Origin: Candidatus Poribacteria bacterium
GTDB lineage: Bacteria > Poribacteria > WGA-4E > WGA-3G
DNA length: 64,000 nt
Assembly (NCBI GenBank): GCA_028824685.1
Contig: JAPPCZ010000003.1
Span: forward strand, 31,139-95,138
Reading direction: 5' to 3'
Shown here: piece after piece, positions 28,190 to 36,838 of the stretch
Layout: the number at the start of each line of letters is the position of its first letter
How positions within the stretch are numbered: position 1 is the first letter of the stretch
Translations under genes and position numbers: made by a program
Notes under the pieces: model-generated
The model's input: only the letters and a program-made list of their open reading frames with translations
Databases searched by the model: none
Told to the model about the DNA's origin: nothing

Positions 28190-28801
28190 TCATCCCATGG
28201 GCGGCTGAAATATGGAAAAGAGCATCGTAATCGCAGTCGCCAACAGTGTTCCCATGAAAGTTTGAAGGAGTGTGTGACGCTCTCGGTAAACCCGTGCCCA
28301 AGCAATCAGCGGGATAAGCAGGAATAACCACACTAAATTTAAGTTAACAAGTAACATTAAGACAATAATACAACTGGTCGTAACGCTTGTGTGGAAACTT
28401 ATTTTCCATAATGGCGTAATCACAGAGAATACGATGCTGTTAACAATGAAAACTTGACATACCCAAATAATTCTCTGACTTGCCCCAATTTGGTAAAGTA
28501 TAATCGTTCCTAAAATCATGCTTACTAACGTCAAGCAAAGCGGTATCAGTCGTTCTTCTTTGGCAGGCAAATGGAAATTACTTACCTTTGAAAACCGAAA
28601 AAGCAAAGCTATTGCTAATATCGGCAGCACTGTTACAAATGTTGCTATAATCGTTAGCCACAGTATAACTTCTTGGCTTGTGCTTGCATGTTTGTAAATA
28701 ACGAAAATAGCCGTTACAATCGGAACAATGAACGGGCTAAAAACAACCGATGTTCCCAAGGCAATCCAGGCGGGAAATGCCGAGATAGTCTTTTGTGTCA
28801 T
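28190..28801 (-). CDS. PAP2-like integral membrane protein
   Basis: 203 aa with about six membrane helices. It resembles the PAP2-type membrane phosphatases that act on lipid phosphates: the segment WKISFHTS corresponds to the second motif and RVYRERHTLLQTFMG to the third (Arg, His), but the final Asp of the R-x5-H-x3-D motif is Gln here and the first K-x6-RP motif is only partly matched (FHLPAKEERLIP). Activity is uncertain. The ATG at 28801 overlaps the UGA stop of the upstream selenoprotein gene (TGATG), so the two are translationally coupled. Confidence 0.6.
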   Translation of the reverse strand: MTQKTISAFPAWIALGTSVVFSPFIVPIVTAIFVIYKHASTSQEVILWLTIIATFVTVLPILAIALLFRFSKVSNFHLPAKEERLIPLCLTLVSMILGTIILYQIGASQRIIWVCQVFIVNSIVFSVITPLWKISFHTSVTTSCIIVLMLLVNLNLVWLFLLIPLIAWARVYRERHTLLQTFMGTLLATAITMLFSIFQPPMG

Positions 28802-29820
28802 CAATTATTTTTGGGTGTATCCACGGTTTTGAAGAAATTTACTAAATCTGTCCCATGTGTGCTTGGGTTAACCTCTTTGTCAATTTTTAAGATCTTCCCC
28901 GCTTTGTTAATGATTACCGTTAACCGCTTGAAGCGTTTGTCGGACTTTTCTGCAGCAGCGCCAAAGAGGAATGCAAGATTTTTCTGAGTGTCCACTAAAA
29001 GTGGAAAGTTCAGGTCATTTTCTTCTGAAAATTTCTGATGCGACTCAGCATCGTTGATGGTAATTCCAAAGACTTGGACATCCTGTTGAGCAAAACTACT
29101 CGACTCATCACGGAGCGAGCAAACTTCAGCCGTTCAGCCACGCCCAAAATCTCTTGGATAAAACGCTAAAATCACGTTCTTTTTATCCTGTAATTTGCTG
29201 AGTTGATGTAATTTTCCTGCACCATCCTTGGCGATGAAATCCGGCGCTGGCTGCCCTACTTCTATTCTTGGAAGTGTCTTCTTAAGCAGTTTTACGACAT
29301 CTTCACCATGCGTTTGCACTTTGACATCTTTATCAATGGCACGGATATATCCTGCTTTATCAATTACAAAGGTGACCCGTTTTGAAGCGTTGAACCTTTC
29401 CATGACACCACTGTACTGCTTACTGACCTCAAACTCAGTATCTGCCAGCAATGAAAACCCAAACTTTTCTTGTTCTCTAAATCTTTTATGCGAGTCAACG
29501 CTGTCTACACTGACACCAAACAGGACAGTTTTAGTGTCTTCTATGTCGCTCAATTTATCCCGGAGCGACTGGAGTTCGGCAGTTCAGCCACCGGTAAAAT
29601 CTTTCGGATAAAAGGCGAGGACAACACTTTTCTTCCCTAAGAATTCACTCAGACTCCGTTCAGTGCCAGTTTCATCTTTTAATGTAAAATCTGGGGCTAT
29701 CATACCCACTTCAAGTTCTTTCGGTTTTTCCACTTCATTCTCCGCTAAGGCTAATGGAATCGTTAGCGCTGTTATTAGTAGCGCAATTCCAATAGATTGA
29801 ATAGATAGGTTTTGAAACAT
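28801..29820 (-). CDS. Exported two-domain peroxiredoxin with two selenocysteines (Sec79 and Sec229)
   Basis: Thiol/selenol peroxidase of the AhpC/TSA, Bcp-like family. The 339-codon frame is open except for two TGA codons (29586-29584 and 29136-29134), each exactly where the peroxidatic Cys belongs: FYPKDFTGG-U-TAEL and FYPRDFGRG-U-TAEVC. Residues 1-26 are a signal peptide (ending ALA). Domain 1 is about 38-180, domain 2 about 185-339, each starting with an APDF motif. Domain 2 keeps a resolving Cys five residues after Sec229; domain 1 has Gln at that place. Frames match on both sides of each TGA and SECIS-like hairpins follow both. Two sequencing errors or nonsense mutations at the same catalytic residue are improbable. 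The true stop is TGA followed in frame by a second TGA. Confidence 0.85.
29099..29136 (-). promoter_or_regulatory. SECIS-like hairpin after UGA 229
   Basis: Fourteen nt after the UGA begins the stem CTCGCTC (29119-29113), loop CGTGAT, then GAG, a bulged T (29103) and CGAG. The loop starts 21 nt past the UGA and has G as its second base, within the published bacterial SECIS consensus of a 4-16 bp upper stem and a G in the first two loop bases. Confidence 0.65.
29545..29586 (-). promoter_or_regulatory. SECIS-like hairpin after UGA 79
   Basis: Fourteen nt after the UGA lies the perfect 7-bp stem GTCGCTC (29569-29563) / GAGCGAC (29551-29545) around an 11-nt loop starting CGGG. Stem onset and loop distance (21 nt) equal those of the second site. 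Confidence 0.65.
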
Positions 29821-29896
29821 TTTATATTCCTCAATAATAGTTTGAAAAGCAATATTCTCTTCAGAGGTTAGATAGAGTGTAAGCGAAACTCAACAT

Positions 29897-29940
29897 CAAT
29901 CCGCGTAATCTGTGTAATCCGTGCTAATCCGCGATTCTGA
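29897..29940. repeat. AATCCGCG-rich short repeat, copy 1
   Basis: An array of imperfect 9-10 nt units TAATCCGCG / TAATCCGTG ending in CGATTCTGA. A second copy of the same arrangement is at 36992-37032. Confidence 0.6.
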
Positions 29941-30061
29941 CAATTAGTATAATCGGGGTTGAAAGTCGCTACCCAAGAGGTGCAAAACATCGTAGGCAGG
30001 GAGATTTTCCACCCCCAGCCACGATTTAAGCATACCACAGACTTGATGTAATGTCAAGTTC

Positions 30062-30925
30062 TTATGTTGAAATAACGTCTTTCTCCTCAAGCCATACTTT
30101 CAACGGAACATCTGCATCCTTCGGAGAGAAATGACCGTTTGCGTTCGTGCCGCCACCAAGAAGTTGCTGCCGAATTGGGTCGTTCTGTTCAAATATCTCC
30201 GAAGGAATTGTCATATCGTCTTTACTGCGTAGCCATCGGTATCCGTATCCGTAAAATAGTCCTTTCCGCGTGATGTCAGAGTCGTTTTCACTACGTGCAT
30301 GCCATATACGTCGGTCAAAAAAGACTGCATCGCCGGGTTTACAACAGACTGCGGTAGCACCTTCAGGTAGCGAACTGTCTTTTGGGCGCTCAAATGTGTC
30401 CCACAGATGACTTCCGGGAATAACGTAGAAATTTCCGCGTCCTGCCTCCGAGCAATCTGATAGCCAATAGACAACTTTGATTGATAAACGTGGACGTGGA
30501 GAACTCTCAATTTCGATGTTCACGCGACCGCTATCTTGATGCCAACCGAGTGGTGATCCGTTACCGCGTGAAGATTCAGGGCGCGGTGGTGTGATGATGA
30601 AATGACTGTGGTAAGAGTAGATATTCCATCCCAAAATGCCCCATACCTTTGGAAAAGTCTTATACCAATCCAAAACGTTGATAAAGATTTGGTCTTTACC
30701 AAGAAAATTCGGATAAAAAAAGTTGTCGTGTGAAGTTATCCGTTTTTTGGTGTATGGGTCATATTCAGCATCTAAATGTGTTTTGTAGATAGCATCAACT
30801 CGTTGTTCCAATTGGACAACAAGTTCCAAAGGTAGTGCGTCTTCAATGGTGAAATATCCATCTGCATTTAACGCACAGAGTTGTTCGTCAGTAATTTGAT
30901 GCTGGAGATGGCGTTCATCAAGCAT
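30062..30925 (-). CDS. Phytanoyl-CoA dioxygenase (PhyH) family Fe(II)/2-oxoglutarate oxygenase
   Basis: Non-heme iron dioxygenase of unknown substrate. The His-x-Asp iron triad start is GWHQDSGR (near residue 127-134), and the distal His lies in AVFFDRRIWHARSEN, followed by the 2-oxoglutarate-binding Arg region (ITRKGLFYGYGYRWLR). Length 287 aa is typical. It follows the Gfo/Idh oxidoreductase by 23 nt on the same strand, so the two form an operon; such pairs suggest catabolism of a sugar-like or osmolyte compound, but this is inference. Confidence 0.92.
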   Translation of the reverse strand: MLDERHLQHQITDEQLCALNADGYFTIEDALPLELVVQLEQRVDAIYKTHLDAEYDPYTKKRITSHDNFFYPNFLGKDQIFINVLDWYKTFPKVWGILGWNIYSYHSHFIITPPRPESSRGNGSPLGWHQDSGRVNIEIESSPRPRLSIKVVYWLSDCSEAGRGNFYVIPGSHLWDTFERPKDSSLPEGATAVCCKPGDAVFFDRRIWHARSENDSDITRKGLFYGYGYRWLRSKDDMTIPSEIFEQNDPIRQQLLGGGTNANGHFSPKDADVPLKVWLEEKDVIST

Positions 30926-30948
30926 CTATTTACCCTCCTAATTAATCG

Positions 30949-31899
30949 CTAAGGTAAGGGACCTTCTATTTGGTCAACAAGACGGATAGAATGAATGACA
31001 TCACGTAGGTCAGTAAGCGGAACTTTTTTATTCAGCACGCAGTCTACGAAATGTTGATGCATTGTAAGCACGCCTTCGTAACTTGGTCCATCGCGTTGGT
31101 CTACACCGTCAACTTCCCAACCTCCCATTACATTCATTTGGTTATTCTCATGAATTTCGATTTCCTCAGGGATTTTCATGTAACATCCAATTCCAACACC
31201 GTGCAATTCAGACCGTAGCACGCGTCCGCCAGATGCGCGATTTCCGAATACAACGCCTGTCACATTGTTATCAAAACGGACATAAGCGGTGTAAAAGTTG
31301 CGTTGTTCCGCGCCGAATGTGTCGCGATGTGCTGTGACTTCAACCGGCTCACCACCTGCCATATAACGGAGTAAATCAACAACGTGACAGACATCATTCC
31401 AGAGGGTTGTCGTAAACTCCCTATTACCACCTATCATCTGCTTGTTAAATGTTGTGACTGCCAACGAAACGGGACCTTTTTCAGCAACTCGCCGTATCGC
31501 TTCGCGTGTGACAGCGGCAAATCTCCGTTGAAAACCGACCATACAATAGACATCGTTTGCAACTGCTGCTTCCAACAATTGTTGTGTCTCATCACTCGTA
31601 GCACCGGGTGGTTTTTCTATAAATATATGTTTTCCTGCATTGAGACAGTCCAATGCTGGTTGCAAAATCCACTTTTCATTCATCACACAGTAAACAACGT
31701 CTAAATCCATTGTATCCAACATCTTGCGGTGGTCTGTGAACGTATGTGGAAATTCATATTTTTGCGCGACCTGATTGAGCTTACCCTCATCAAGTTCACA
31801 TGCAGCGGACATTTCAACATCATCTTCAAGGCGATTGACACTTGGATAATGCGCGCCTTGACTACGTCCACCAGCTCCGATAAATCCAGCTTTTAGCAT
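30949..31899 (-). CDS. Gfo/Idh/MocA family oxidoreductase
   Basis: NAD(P)-dependent dehydrogenase, 316 aa. Rossmann motif GFIGAGGRSQGAHYP at the N-terminus, the catalytic EKP motif as HIFIEKPPGATSD, and the Asp-x-x-His-x-x-Asp pattern in WNDVCHVVDLLRY. First gene of a two-gene operon with the PhyH dioxygenase. The substrate cannot be assigned. It differs clearly from the family member at 4545-5582, which lacks the EKP motif. Confidence 0.92.
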   Translation of the reverse strand: MLKAGFIGAGGRSQGAHYPSVNRLEDDVEMSAACELDEGKLNQVAQKYEFPHTFTDHRKMLDTMDLDVVYCVMNEKWILQPALDCLNAGKHIFIEKPPGATSDETQQLLEAAVANDVYCMVGFQRRFAAVTREAIRRVAEKGPVSLAVTTFNKQMIGGNREFTTTLWNDVCHVVDLLRYMAGGEPVEVTAHRDTFGAEQRNFYTAYVRFDNNVTGVVFGNRASGGRVLRSELHGVGIGCYMKIPEEIEIHENNQMNVMGGWEVDGVDQRDGPSYEGVLTMHQHFVDCVLNKKVPLTDLRDVIHSIRLVDQIEGPLP

Positions 31900-32390
31900 T
31901 TGAGAGGTTCTCCTAAATTTAGTAAAACTTGTGCGTATTTTACAATTTCAATGGATATATTGCAAGCAGTTTTGGTTAGCTTTTCTCTTCCTCAGGTTAT
32001 TCAGTTTTCTATATTTTTTCACAAGTGTTTATTTTTTATGAAAAGCAGATATAGCGTTTTTTTACACTATATCTGCTATACTTCATCTTAAAACTACCTA
32101 TTTTGAGGTGAATAATGACAAGAAAATCTTGCCACTTGTTAGATATGTTAGCAAAACTTGAAGACCCACGCAAGGATAAAGGAAAACGACATCCGTTGAA
32201 ATCCATTCTTGCACTTATGGTCAGTGGCGCGATAATAAGCCACCTACTCTCTAACTCGCAGTAAACCTGATAAAATGAAAATTCATAAAACTAAATAACC
32301 CTGGCCCATTCTTAGAACTTATTGACATTTAAATTAGGCTTTGCTAAACTGCAACTATGCTTAAATATAGCGAACATGAAAGGGGCAACA
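31900..32390. other. Intergenic region with an IS fragment
   Basis: About 490 bp. Apart from the transposase fragment at 32115-32264, which opens the right half, I see AT-rich sequence that should hold the divergent promoters for 30949-31899 and 32391-33290. Confidence 0.6.
32115..32264 (+). pseudogene. ISAs1-family transposase N-terminal fragment
   Basis: A 49-codon frame starting MTRKSCHLLDMLAKLEDPRK and continuing KGKRHPLKSILALMVSGAI matches the N-terminal DDE-transposase-associated domain (L-x-x-(L/I)-x-D-P-R-x-x-x-G-x-x-(H/Y)-P-L). It ends in TAA just after the GA motif; the catalytic part is missing. A gaggtg ribosome site survives upstream. Confidence 0.75.
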
Positions 32391-33290
32391 ATGAATATCC
32401 GATATGAAGGTATTTTTTCGCCAACGGTCACACCACTTGATGAGAAAGAACGCGTTGACGAACTCGGATTTGTCAAACAACTTAACCGCTTGATTGACAA
32501 CGGTGTTCACGGCATTTATCTGCTCGGTTCTTCTGGTGAGTTTACAACGTTGACAAATGCGGAGCGTGAACGTGCATTGGACATCGCCACAAAAACTATT
32601 GCAGGACGTGTGCCTATTATCTGTTGTGTGATGGATACAAGCACCCAGCGCGTGGTCCAAAACATTGAAACAGCACAACAGTTTAAGGTTGATGCTGTTG
32701 CAGCGACTCCCGGTTACTATTATCCCTCCACAGATGACGCGGACATCATCCAATTCTATCAGGAAATCGCCGCAAGTACTGACTTACCCGTACTAATTTA
32801 CAATATCCCATCTACTGCAAAGACCGCAATCAAACCTAATATCGTCGCGCAACTGGCAGATGATTGTGATAACATCGTTGGTATTAAAGATAGTTCCGGT
32901 GATTGGATAAACAGCCTCCATCTCTTAGCACTTCTTGGTGAACGTAACGATTTCTCCATCTTCATCGGTTCGCATTTTATCATAGGCGCAGCGTTGCTAT
33001 TTGGTGCTGATGGTGGGGTTATCTCAATTTCAAACGTCGCACCGAAAGAATCTGTCGCACTTTACAACGCCGCAAAAGCACGCGATATTGACGAAGTTGA
33101 CCGACTCCAAAAATGGATGATCAAACTTAGCAAACTCTATACCTACGGACAAGGTGTGAGCGGAATGAAGGCGTGTTTGGAGATTTTGGGCGTTTGTAAG
33201 GCTCATACAACCAGTCCGTTGCTGCCGCTTCGTGATACCGAAAAAGCCGAACTCAAAGAATTACTCACCGAGTTAGGACTCTTATCCTAA
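32391..33290 (+). CDS. Dihydrodipicolinate synthase/N-acetylneuraminate lyase family protein
   Basis: Class I aldolase, 299 aa, acting on pyruvate or a 2-oxo acid; whether it is DapA itself cannot be decided. The Schiff-base Lys is in NIVGIKDSSGDW and the catalytic Tyr in PVLIYNIPSTAKT; the N-terminal GSSGEFTTLT loop (G-S/T-S/T-G-E) is typical of non-DapA lyases as well as DapA. Of the in-frame ATGs, the one at 32391 is chosen because AAAGGGG lies 5 nt upstream and family proteins start just before this point. Gap to aroA is 6 nt, so they are one transcript. Confidence 0.9.
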   Translation: MNIRYEGIFSPTVTPLDEKERVDELGFVKQLNRLIDNGVHGIYLLGSSGEFTTLTNAERERALDIATKTIAGRVPIICCVMDTSTQRVVQNIETAQQFKVDAVAATPGYYYPSTDDADIIQFYQEIAASTDLPVLIYNIPSTAKTAIKPNIVAQLADDCDNIVGIKDSSGDWINSLHLLALLGERNDFSIFIGSHFIIGAALLFGADGGVISISNVAPKESVALYNAAKARDIDEVDRLQKWMIKLSKLYTYGQGVSGMKACLEILGVCKAHTTSPLLPLRDTEKAELKELLTELGLLS

Positions 33291-33296
33291 ACGAAA

Positions 33297-34568
33297 ATGA
33301 TCGAAATACAACCAATTAAAAATCCTCCTAACACCACGGTAGAGGTGCCAGGCTCTAAAAGTTTTACCAACCGTGCACTATTAGTTGCCTCACTTGCCCA
33401 CGGAGATTCAACGTTGACAGGCGCGCTTTTCAGTGATGATACGCACTATATGTGCAATGCCCTCCGAAAACTCGGTATCCACATTACGGAAAATAGAGAA
33501 CAAGCCACCTTTCAGGTCACTGGAAATAGCGGCAATATTCCCGCACAGGGTGCAAACCTCTACGTAGGCAACTCAGGCACAACAACACGTTCACTTATCA
33601 GTTATGTCTCTCTCGGGCACGGCAAATTTGTCATTGATGGTGATGAACCGATGCGGCAGAGTCGTCCTATGTCAGATTTACTTGATGCGCTGGTGCAGCT
33701 TGGTGTTGACACGCGCTCACAGTTTGAAAACGGTCATCTCCCTGTCATTGTCCAAGCAGACGGACTTGAAGGTGGAAAAACCAAACTTGATACAAGCAAA
33801 AGCAGCCAGTTTTTAACATCGTTGATGCTCACCGCGCCGTGTGCCAAAAAAGGTATAGAGATTGAAGTCATTGGTAATCTCAACACATCTTATATAGACA
33901 TAACGTTGGTAGTGATGGAAGCGTTTGGTGCAAAGGTTATCCACAAAAATTATCAACATTTCCACATTGCAGGTGGACAGCAGTACCAACCGCTTTCTTA
34001 TCACATTGAGCCAGATGCCTCCAGTGCGTCCTACTTTTTCGCTGCTGCTGCACTTACCGGTGGATGCGTCACCGTCCAACACTTATCCACAAATTCTCCA
34101 CAAGGCGATGTCCAATTTGTGCGGGTCTTGGAGCAGATGGGATGTCAGGTTACTATTTCTGATGCGGGTATTACTGTGATGGGACCACATCAGTTGAAAG
34201 GGATTGATGTGGATATGAAGACGATTTCGGATACTGCATTGACCCTCGCTGCAATCGCCCCGTTTGCCGATAATAAAGTCATTATCCGAAACATTGAGCA
34301 TACACGTTGGCAAGAGACAGACAGAATTAACGCGATGGTGACAGAACTACGGAAATTGGGTGTGCCTGTGGTTGAACATCAAGATGGACTTGAAATCTCG
34401 CCTTCTCCCATCACCCCTGCTGCGATTGATACCTATAGCGACCACCGCGTGGCAATGGCGTTTTCACTCATCGGCTTAAAGGTGCTCGGAATTCGGATTA
34501 ACAACCCTGATTGCGTTAGCAAGACGTTCCCTAACTATTTTGAGGTGTTACAAGAGTTATATTCCTGA
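33297..34568 (+). CDS. aroA: 3-phosphoshikimate 1-carboxyvinyltransferase (EPSP synthase)
   Basis: Sixth step of the shikimate pathway: joins shikimate-3-phosphate and PEP. 423 aa. Motifs: EVPGSKSFTNRALLVASLA (PEP/S3P site), VGNSGTTTRSL at 90-100, IDGDEPMRQSRPM, GNLNTSYIDITLVVMEAFG, and C-terminal TDRINAMVTELRKLG and YSDHRVAMAFSLIGL. The loop GNSGTTTRS resembles the Bacillus-type rather than the Proteobacterial GNAGTAMRP loop; position 99 is Ser where the E. coli enzyme has Pro101. It is cotranscribed with the preceding lyase. Confidence 0.96.
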   Translation: MIEIQPIKNPPNTTVEVPGSKSFTNRALLVASLAHGDSTLTGALFSDDTHYMCNALRKLGIHITENREQATFQVTGNSGNIPAQGANLYVGNSGTTTRSLISYVSLGHGKFVIDGDEPMRQSRPMSDLLDALVQLGVDTRSQFENGHLPVIVQADGLEGGKTKLDTSKSSQFLTSLMLTAPCAKKGIEIEVIGNLNTSYIDITLVVMEAFGAKVIHKNYQHFHIAGGQQYQPLSYHIEPDASSASYFFAAAALTGGCVTVQHLSTNSPQGDVQFVRVLEQMGCQVTISDAGITVMGPHQLKGIDVDMKTISDTALTLAAIAPFADNKVIIRNIEHTRWQETDRINAMVTELRKLGVPVVEHQDGLEISPSPITPAAIDTYSDHRVAMAFSLIGLKVLGIRINNPDCVSKTFPNYFEVLQELYS

Positions 34569-34615
34569 TCATTCCTCTTCTTGTTGGTGGGGTAAAGCAA
34601 CGCAAAACACCATAA

Positions 34616-34672
34616 ATCAACGGTATGAATCATGGCGAATGCCAAAAGCGCATTCGTCTTTAGGCATTCCCC
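34616..34672 (+). repeat. ATCAACGGTATGAA hairpin repeat, copy 2
   Basis: ATCAACGGTATGAA followed by stem CGAATGC (34636-34642) / GCATTCG (34650-34656) and TTTAGGCATTCCCC. It abuts the left end of the IS4-type element. See copy 1 at 2839 for the compensatory stem changes. Confidence 0.7.
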
Positions 34673-34673
34673 G

Positions 34674-35728
34674 GGTGTCAACTTAAGGGTTTTCAACATT
34701 TTTTAGTTGTCTGTAAGTTGTCTGTTTTCCTGCTCTATGTTTTCCATAGTCGCTGTATTGTAAATCCTGTTTTATGTATCTAAGTGTTCTATAAAAAGCT
34801 GTTTTAGATTTGTGAAAACTCATTGTGAGTGCGCGTGCGTGCCTCCCAATAAGTTTCGCTGTTTTGATGAAATCCTGTAGTATACATTTCCATCCGGTTG
34901 CTAACATAATCCAATGTCTGAGCAGTTGTGCGATGAGTTTAGCATACACCTCACATAAGATACGCTCAGGTTTGGTGCTGCGGGATGTATTCACCTTACC
35001 GACGCTTTTGAAGCACTTAAACATCAACTCAATTTGCCATCGAATCCCGGTGATAGTGGCAAGTTGTTCAGCGGTAAGTCGTGTCGTATCAATATTTGTA
35101 ATGTAGATGTCCCAACCGGCAAGTTGTAACCATTGTTGTGAGGGTGTTCGCCATCTGCGTTTAGCATCGCGTCTGATGTGTCGGCGACGCTTGTTTGCTT
35201 CTTGCTTGGAACATCGCAGCGCAACAAGGCGTGCTGACAGGCGTTTCTTCGCTCCAATGAAGCAGTTGAGGTCTATAGTGTCTAAGTTTGTTGCTTTGAG
35301 GTGCTTATGCAAACAGAAAGGTTCTCCTTGTTCATTATAGAGTTTACAATCTACTTTCAATCTTGTTATCCAGAAGACACCGGTTTGTGTCAGTTTTTCA
35401 AACGCATCAAGCGAGAAATAGCCGAGGTTGGCTAAGCGTAAACTCCCAACGGGGAGCGGTTCAAACTCTTTTTCTGCCTCGCTATCGGCAGTGATACCAT
35501 CGGTGAGTTGGAAATGTTGGAAAGCACCACTGAGCACATCAAAGCGGAGGTGAAGTTTTATAGATGCTTTTTTATAGTCGGTTCTTACAACCAGTTCCTT
35601 TCCAAACAGATCGGAGTTCATCAGGGCGGGTAATCCAAGCGCTGTCTTGCAAAATTATGCAAGAGGTGTCTCCACTTTGCAACACTTTTTTAAACACTTA
35701 ATACATAATATTTTCTTAAGTTGACACC
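34674..35728 (-). mobile_element. Decayed IS4-family insertion sequence
   Basis: Terminal inverted repeats GGTGTCAACTTAAG (34674-34687) and CTTAAGTTGACACC (35715-35728) are perfect over 14 bp. The transposase stop codon is within the left repeat. The element is only 1055 bp, short for this family (usually 1.3-1.6 kb). No target duplication is apparent: flanks are TTCCCCG on the left and TATGGGT on the right. Confidence 0.8.
34683..35697 (-). pseudogene. IS4-family transposase, frameshifted and lacking its N-terminus
   Basis: The long frame (34683-35621) holds the IS4 catalytic second half: KASIKLHLRFDVLSG, then IRWQIELMFKCFKS, the Y/R-x-x-x-E-x-x-x-K signature with catalytic Glu. The expected LQDS-TALGLP start of the core is split between two frames: SCIILQDS is read in the frame opened by GTG at 35697-35695, TALGLPALMNSDLFG in the frame of the main body. 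So the first catalytic Asp is cut off by a frameshift near 35640, and about 100 N-terminal residues are missing between it and the terminal repeat. Not active on its own. Confidence 0.8.
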
Positions 35729-36278
35729 TATGGGTGTGCTTTCTGGTCGCCACCAGTGGGCGAGTGAAACGCGCAGAAGTGTACCTGCTGGAATCGTTTC
35801 AAGCGTTTTTTGAAAACCAACAAAAGTTAGCGTACAACCACCATTTTCCGTTGATCGGTGGCATGCCTCTGGTGCAGTTTCCACACAAAAGAGTGCTACA
35901 ACTCTTGCATCCGACTCTAACTCGTCAAGCAAGCTTTGAGGATCAAATGCATCAAGGCATTCGGCATGATAAGCTTCAATAAACGCTTCTCCAAGTTCAG
36001 TCCGTTACGTTTAGCCGTTTTTGTTGCTTTATCCGCCGCAGCTTGCTTTTCTCGGACGGCTTTTGTCGGTCCTAAGTCTTTTCTATGGATATATCGGATG
36101 CCGAGTTCTGCAAGACGCGCTTGCAACCGCTTGCTATTGGCAAATGCATAAGTCGCACCGCGTACACCGCGTCGACTCCGAATATCGCAGAACGTATCAA
36201 CGTCTGCTTTGCACAAAGCGTCAAAAAAACTGTTTTCGTCAAACCTATATACGCCTATAGCACAATTTTAATCTTCAT
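35729..36278 (-). pseudogene. DUF488 protein pseudogene, truncated by the IS4-type element
   Basis: A second DUF488 gene begins 3 nt after the intact one (ATG at 36278) but has a TAG at codon 8 and at least two frameshifts. Family stretches survive in pieces: FDALCKADVDTFCDIRSRR, RLQARLAELGIRYIHRKDLG, and LDELESDARVVALFCVE followed by APEACHRS (the C-x-E...C-H-R motif). After these it runs into the right end of the IS. The remaining 3' part is not found on the other side. Confidence 0.78.
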
Positions 36279-36280
36279 AC

Positions 36281-36838
36281 TTAATCAGGGCGTTTCTTCC
36301 GCGAGTGAAATGTCTCCTCACCAAACAGATTCATCTGCCCACCCGTAATACGCTCAATAATCTCCTCCTGCGTCTTATGCTCACTGTTTTCATCAATATG
36401 AACCACAGGTAAATCCTGAGTCGTGAGGGTAGTACTAATCAGTTTAGTTCGGTGGCAATGTTCAGGTTTTCCCTCACTGCACATAAGCGCAACGCGCTGC
36501 TGTTGCGAAAAGGCGGTATGAATGCGTTCAATACCGCGCTGATAGAATTCTGTCTCCTTGACTTTTTCGTAATCAACTATTCCGTTGACATAGCACGATT
36601 CATCATCAGGCTTCCCACCAAGTAGGTCTCCCATATACACATAGCGAATACCGTGCTTTTCGATTTCATTAGCAAGCGGTTTTTTAGAAAATTCCGGTTT
36701 ATAACCCGAATGCGGTACTGAGCGGACATCAATGAGATAAGCAATCTCATACTGCTGTAGCACCTCAATGAATTCTGCTATTGAACGGCTTCCATAGCCT
36801 ATCGTATAAATCGGGATGGTTTCTGTTGTCTTTTCCAT
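36281..36838 (-). CDS. DUF488 family protein
   Basis: 185 aa. Family marks: IYTIGYGSRSIAEFIEVLQQ at the start, LIDVRSVPHSGYKPEF, HGIRYVYMGDLLGGKP, and RVALMCSEGKPEHCHRTKLI with the conserved C-S-E and C-H-R residues. The biochemical role is not settled; the Cys/His motif suggests a phosphatase- or nuclease-like active site. It is followed directly by a decayed paralogue, so this was a tandem pair. Confidence 0.9.
   Translation of the reverse strand: MEKTTETIPIYTIGYGSRSIAEFIEVLQQYEIAYLIDVRSVPHSGYKPEFSKKPLANEIEKHGIRYVYMGDLLGGKPDDESCYVNGIVDYEKVKETEFYQRGIERIHTAFSQQQRVALMCSEGKPEHCHRTKLISTTLTTQDLPVVHIDENSEHKTQEEIIERITGGQMNLFGEETFHSRKKRPD

Noticed and set aside
29134..29586. Three separate short peroxiredoxin pseudogene pieces
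   Set aside because: All three pieces are in one frame with no shift, both breaks are TGA at the catalytic Cys, and the rest of the coding sequence is intact; a selenoprotein explains it better.
33567..33596. AroA loop with Ser at the place of Pro101 as sign of glyphosate tolerance
   Set aside because: Bacillus-type enzymes also lack Pro here and use the GNSGTT loop; the change looks like normal class variation, and tolerance cannot be read from it.
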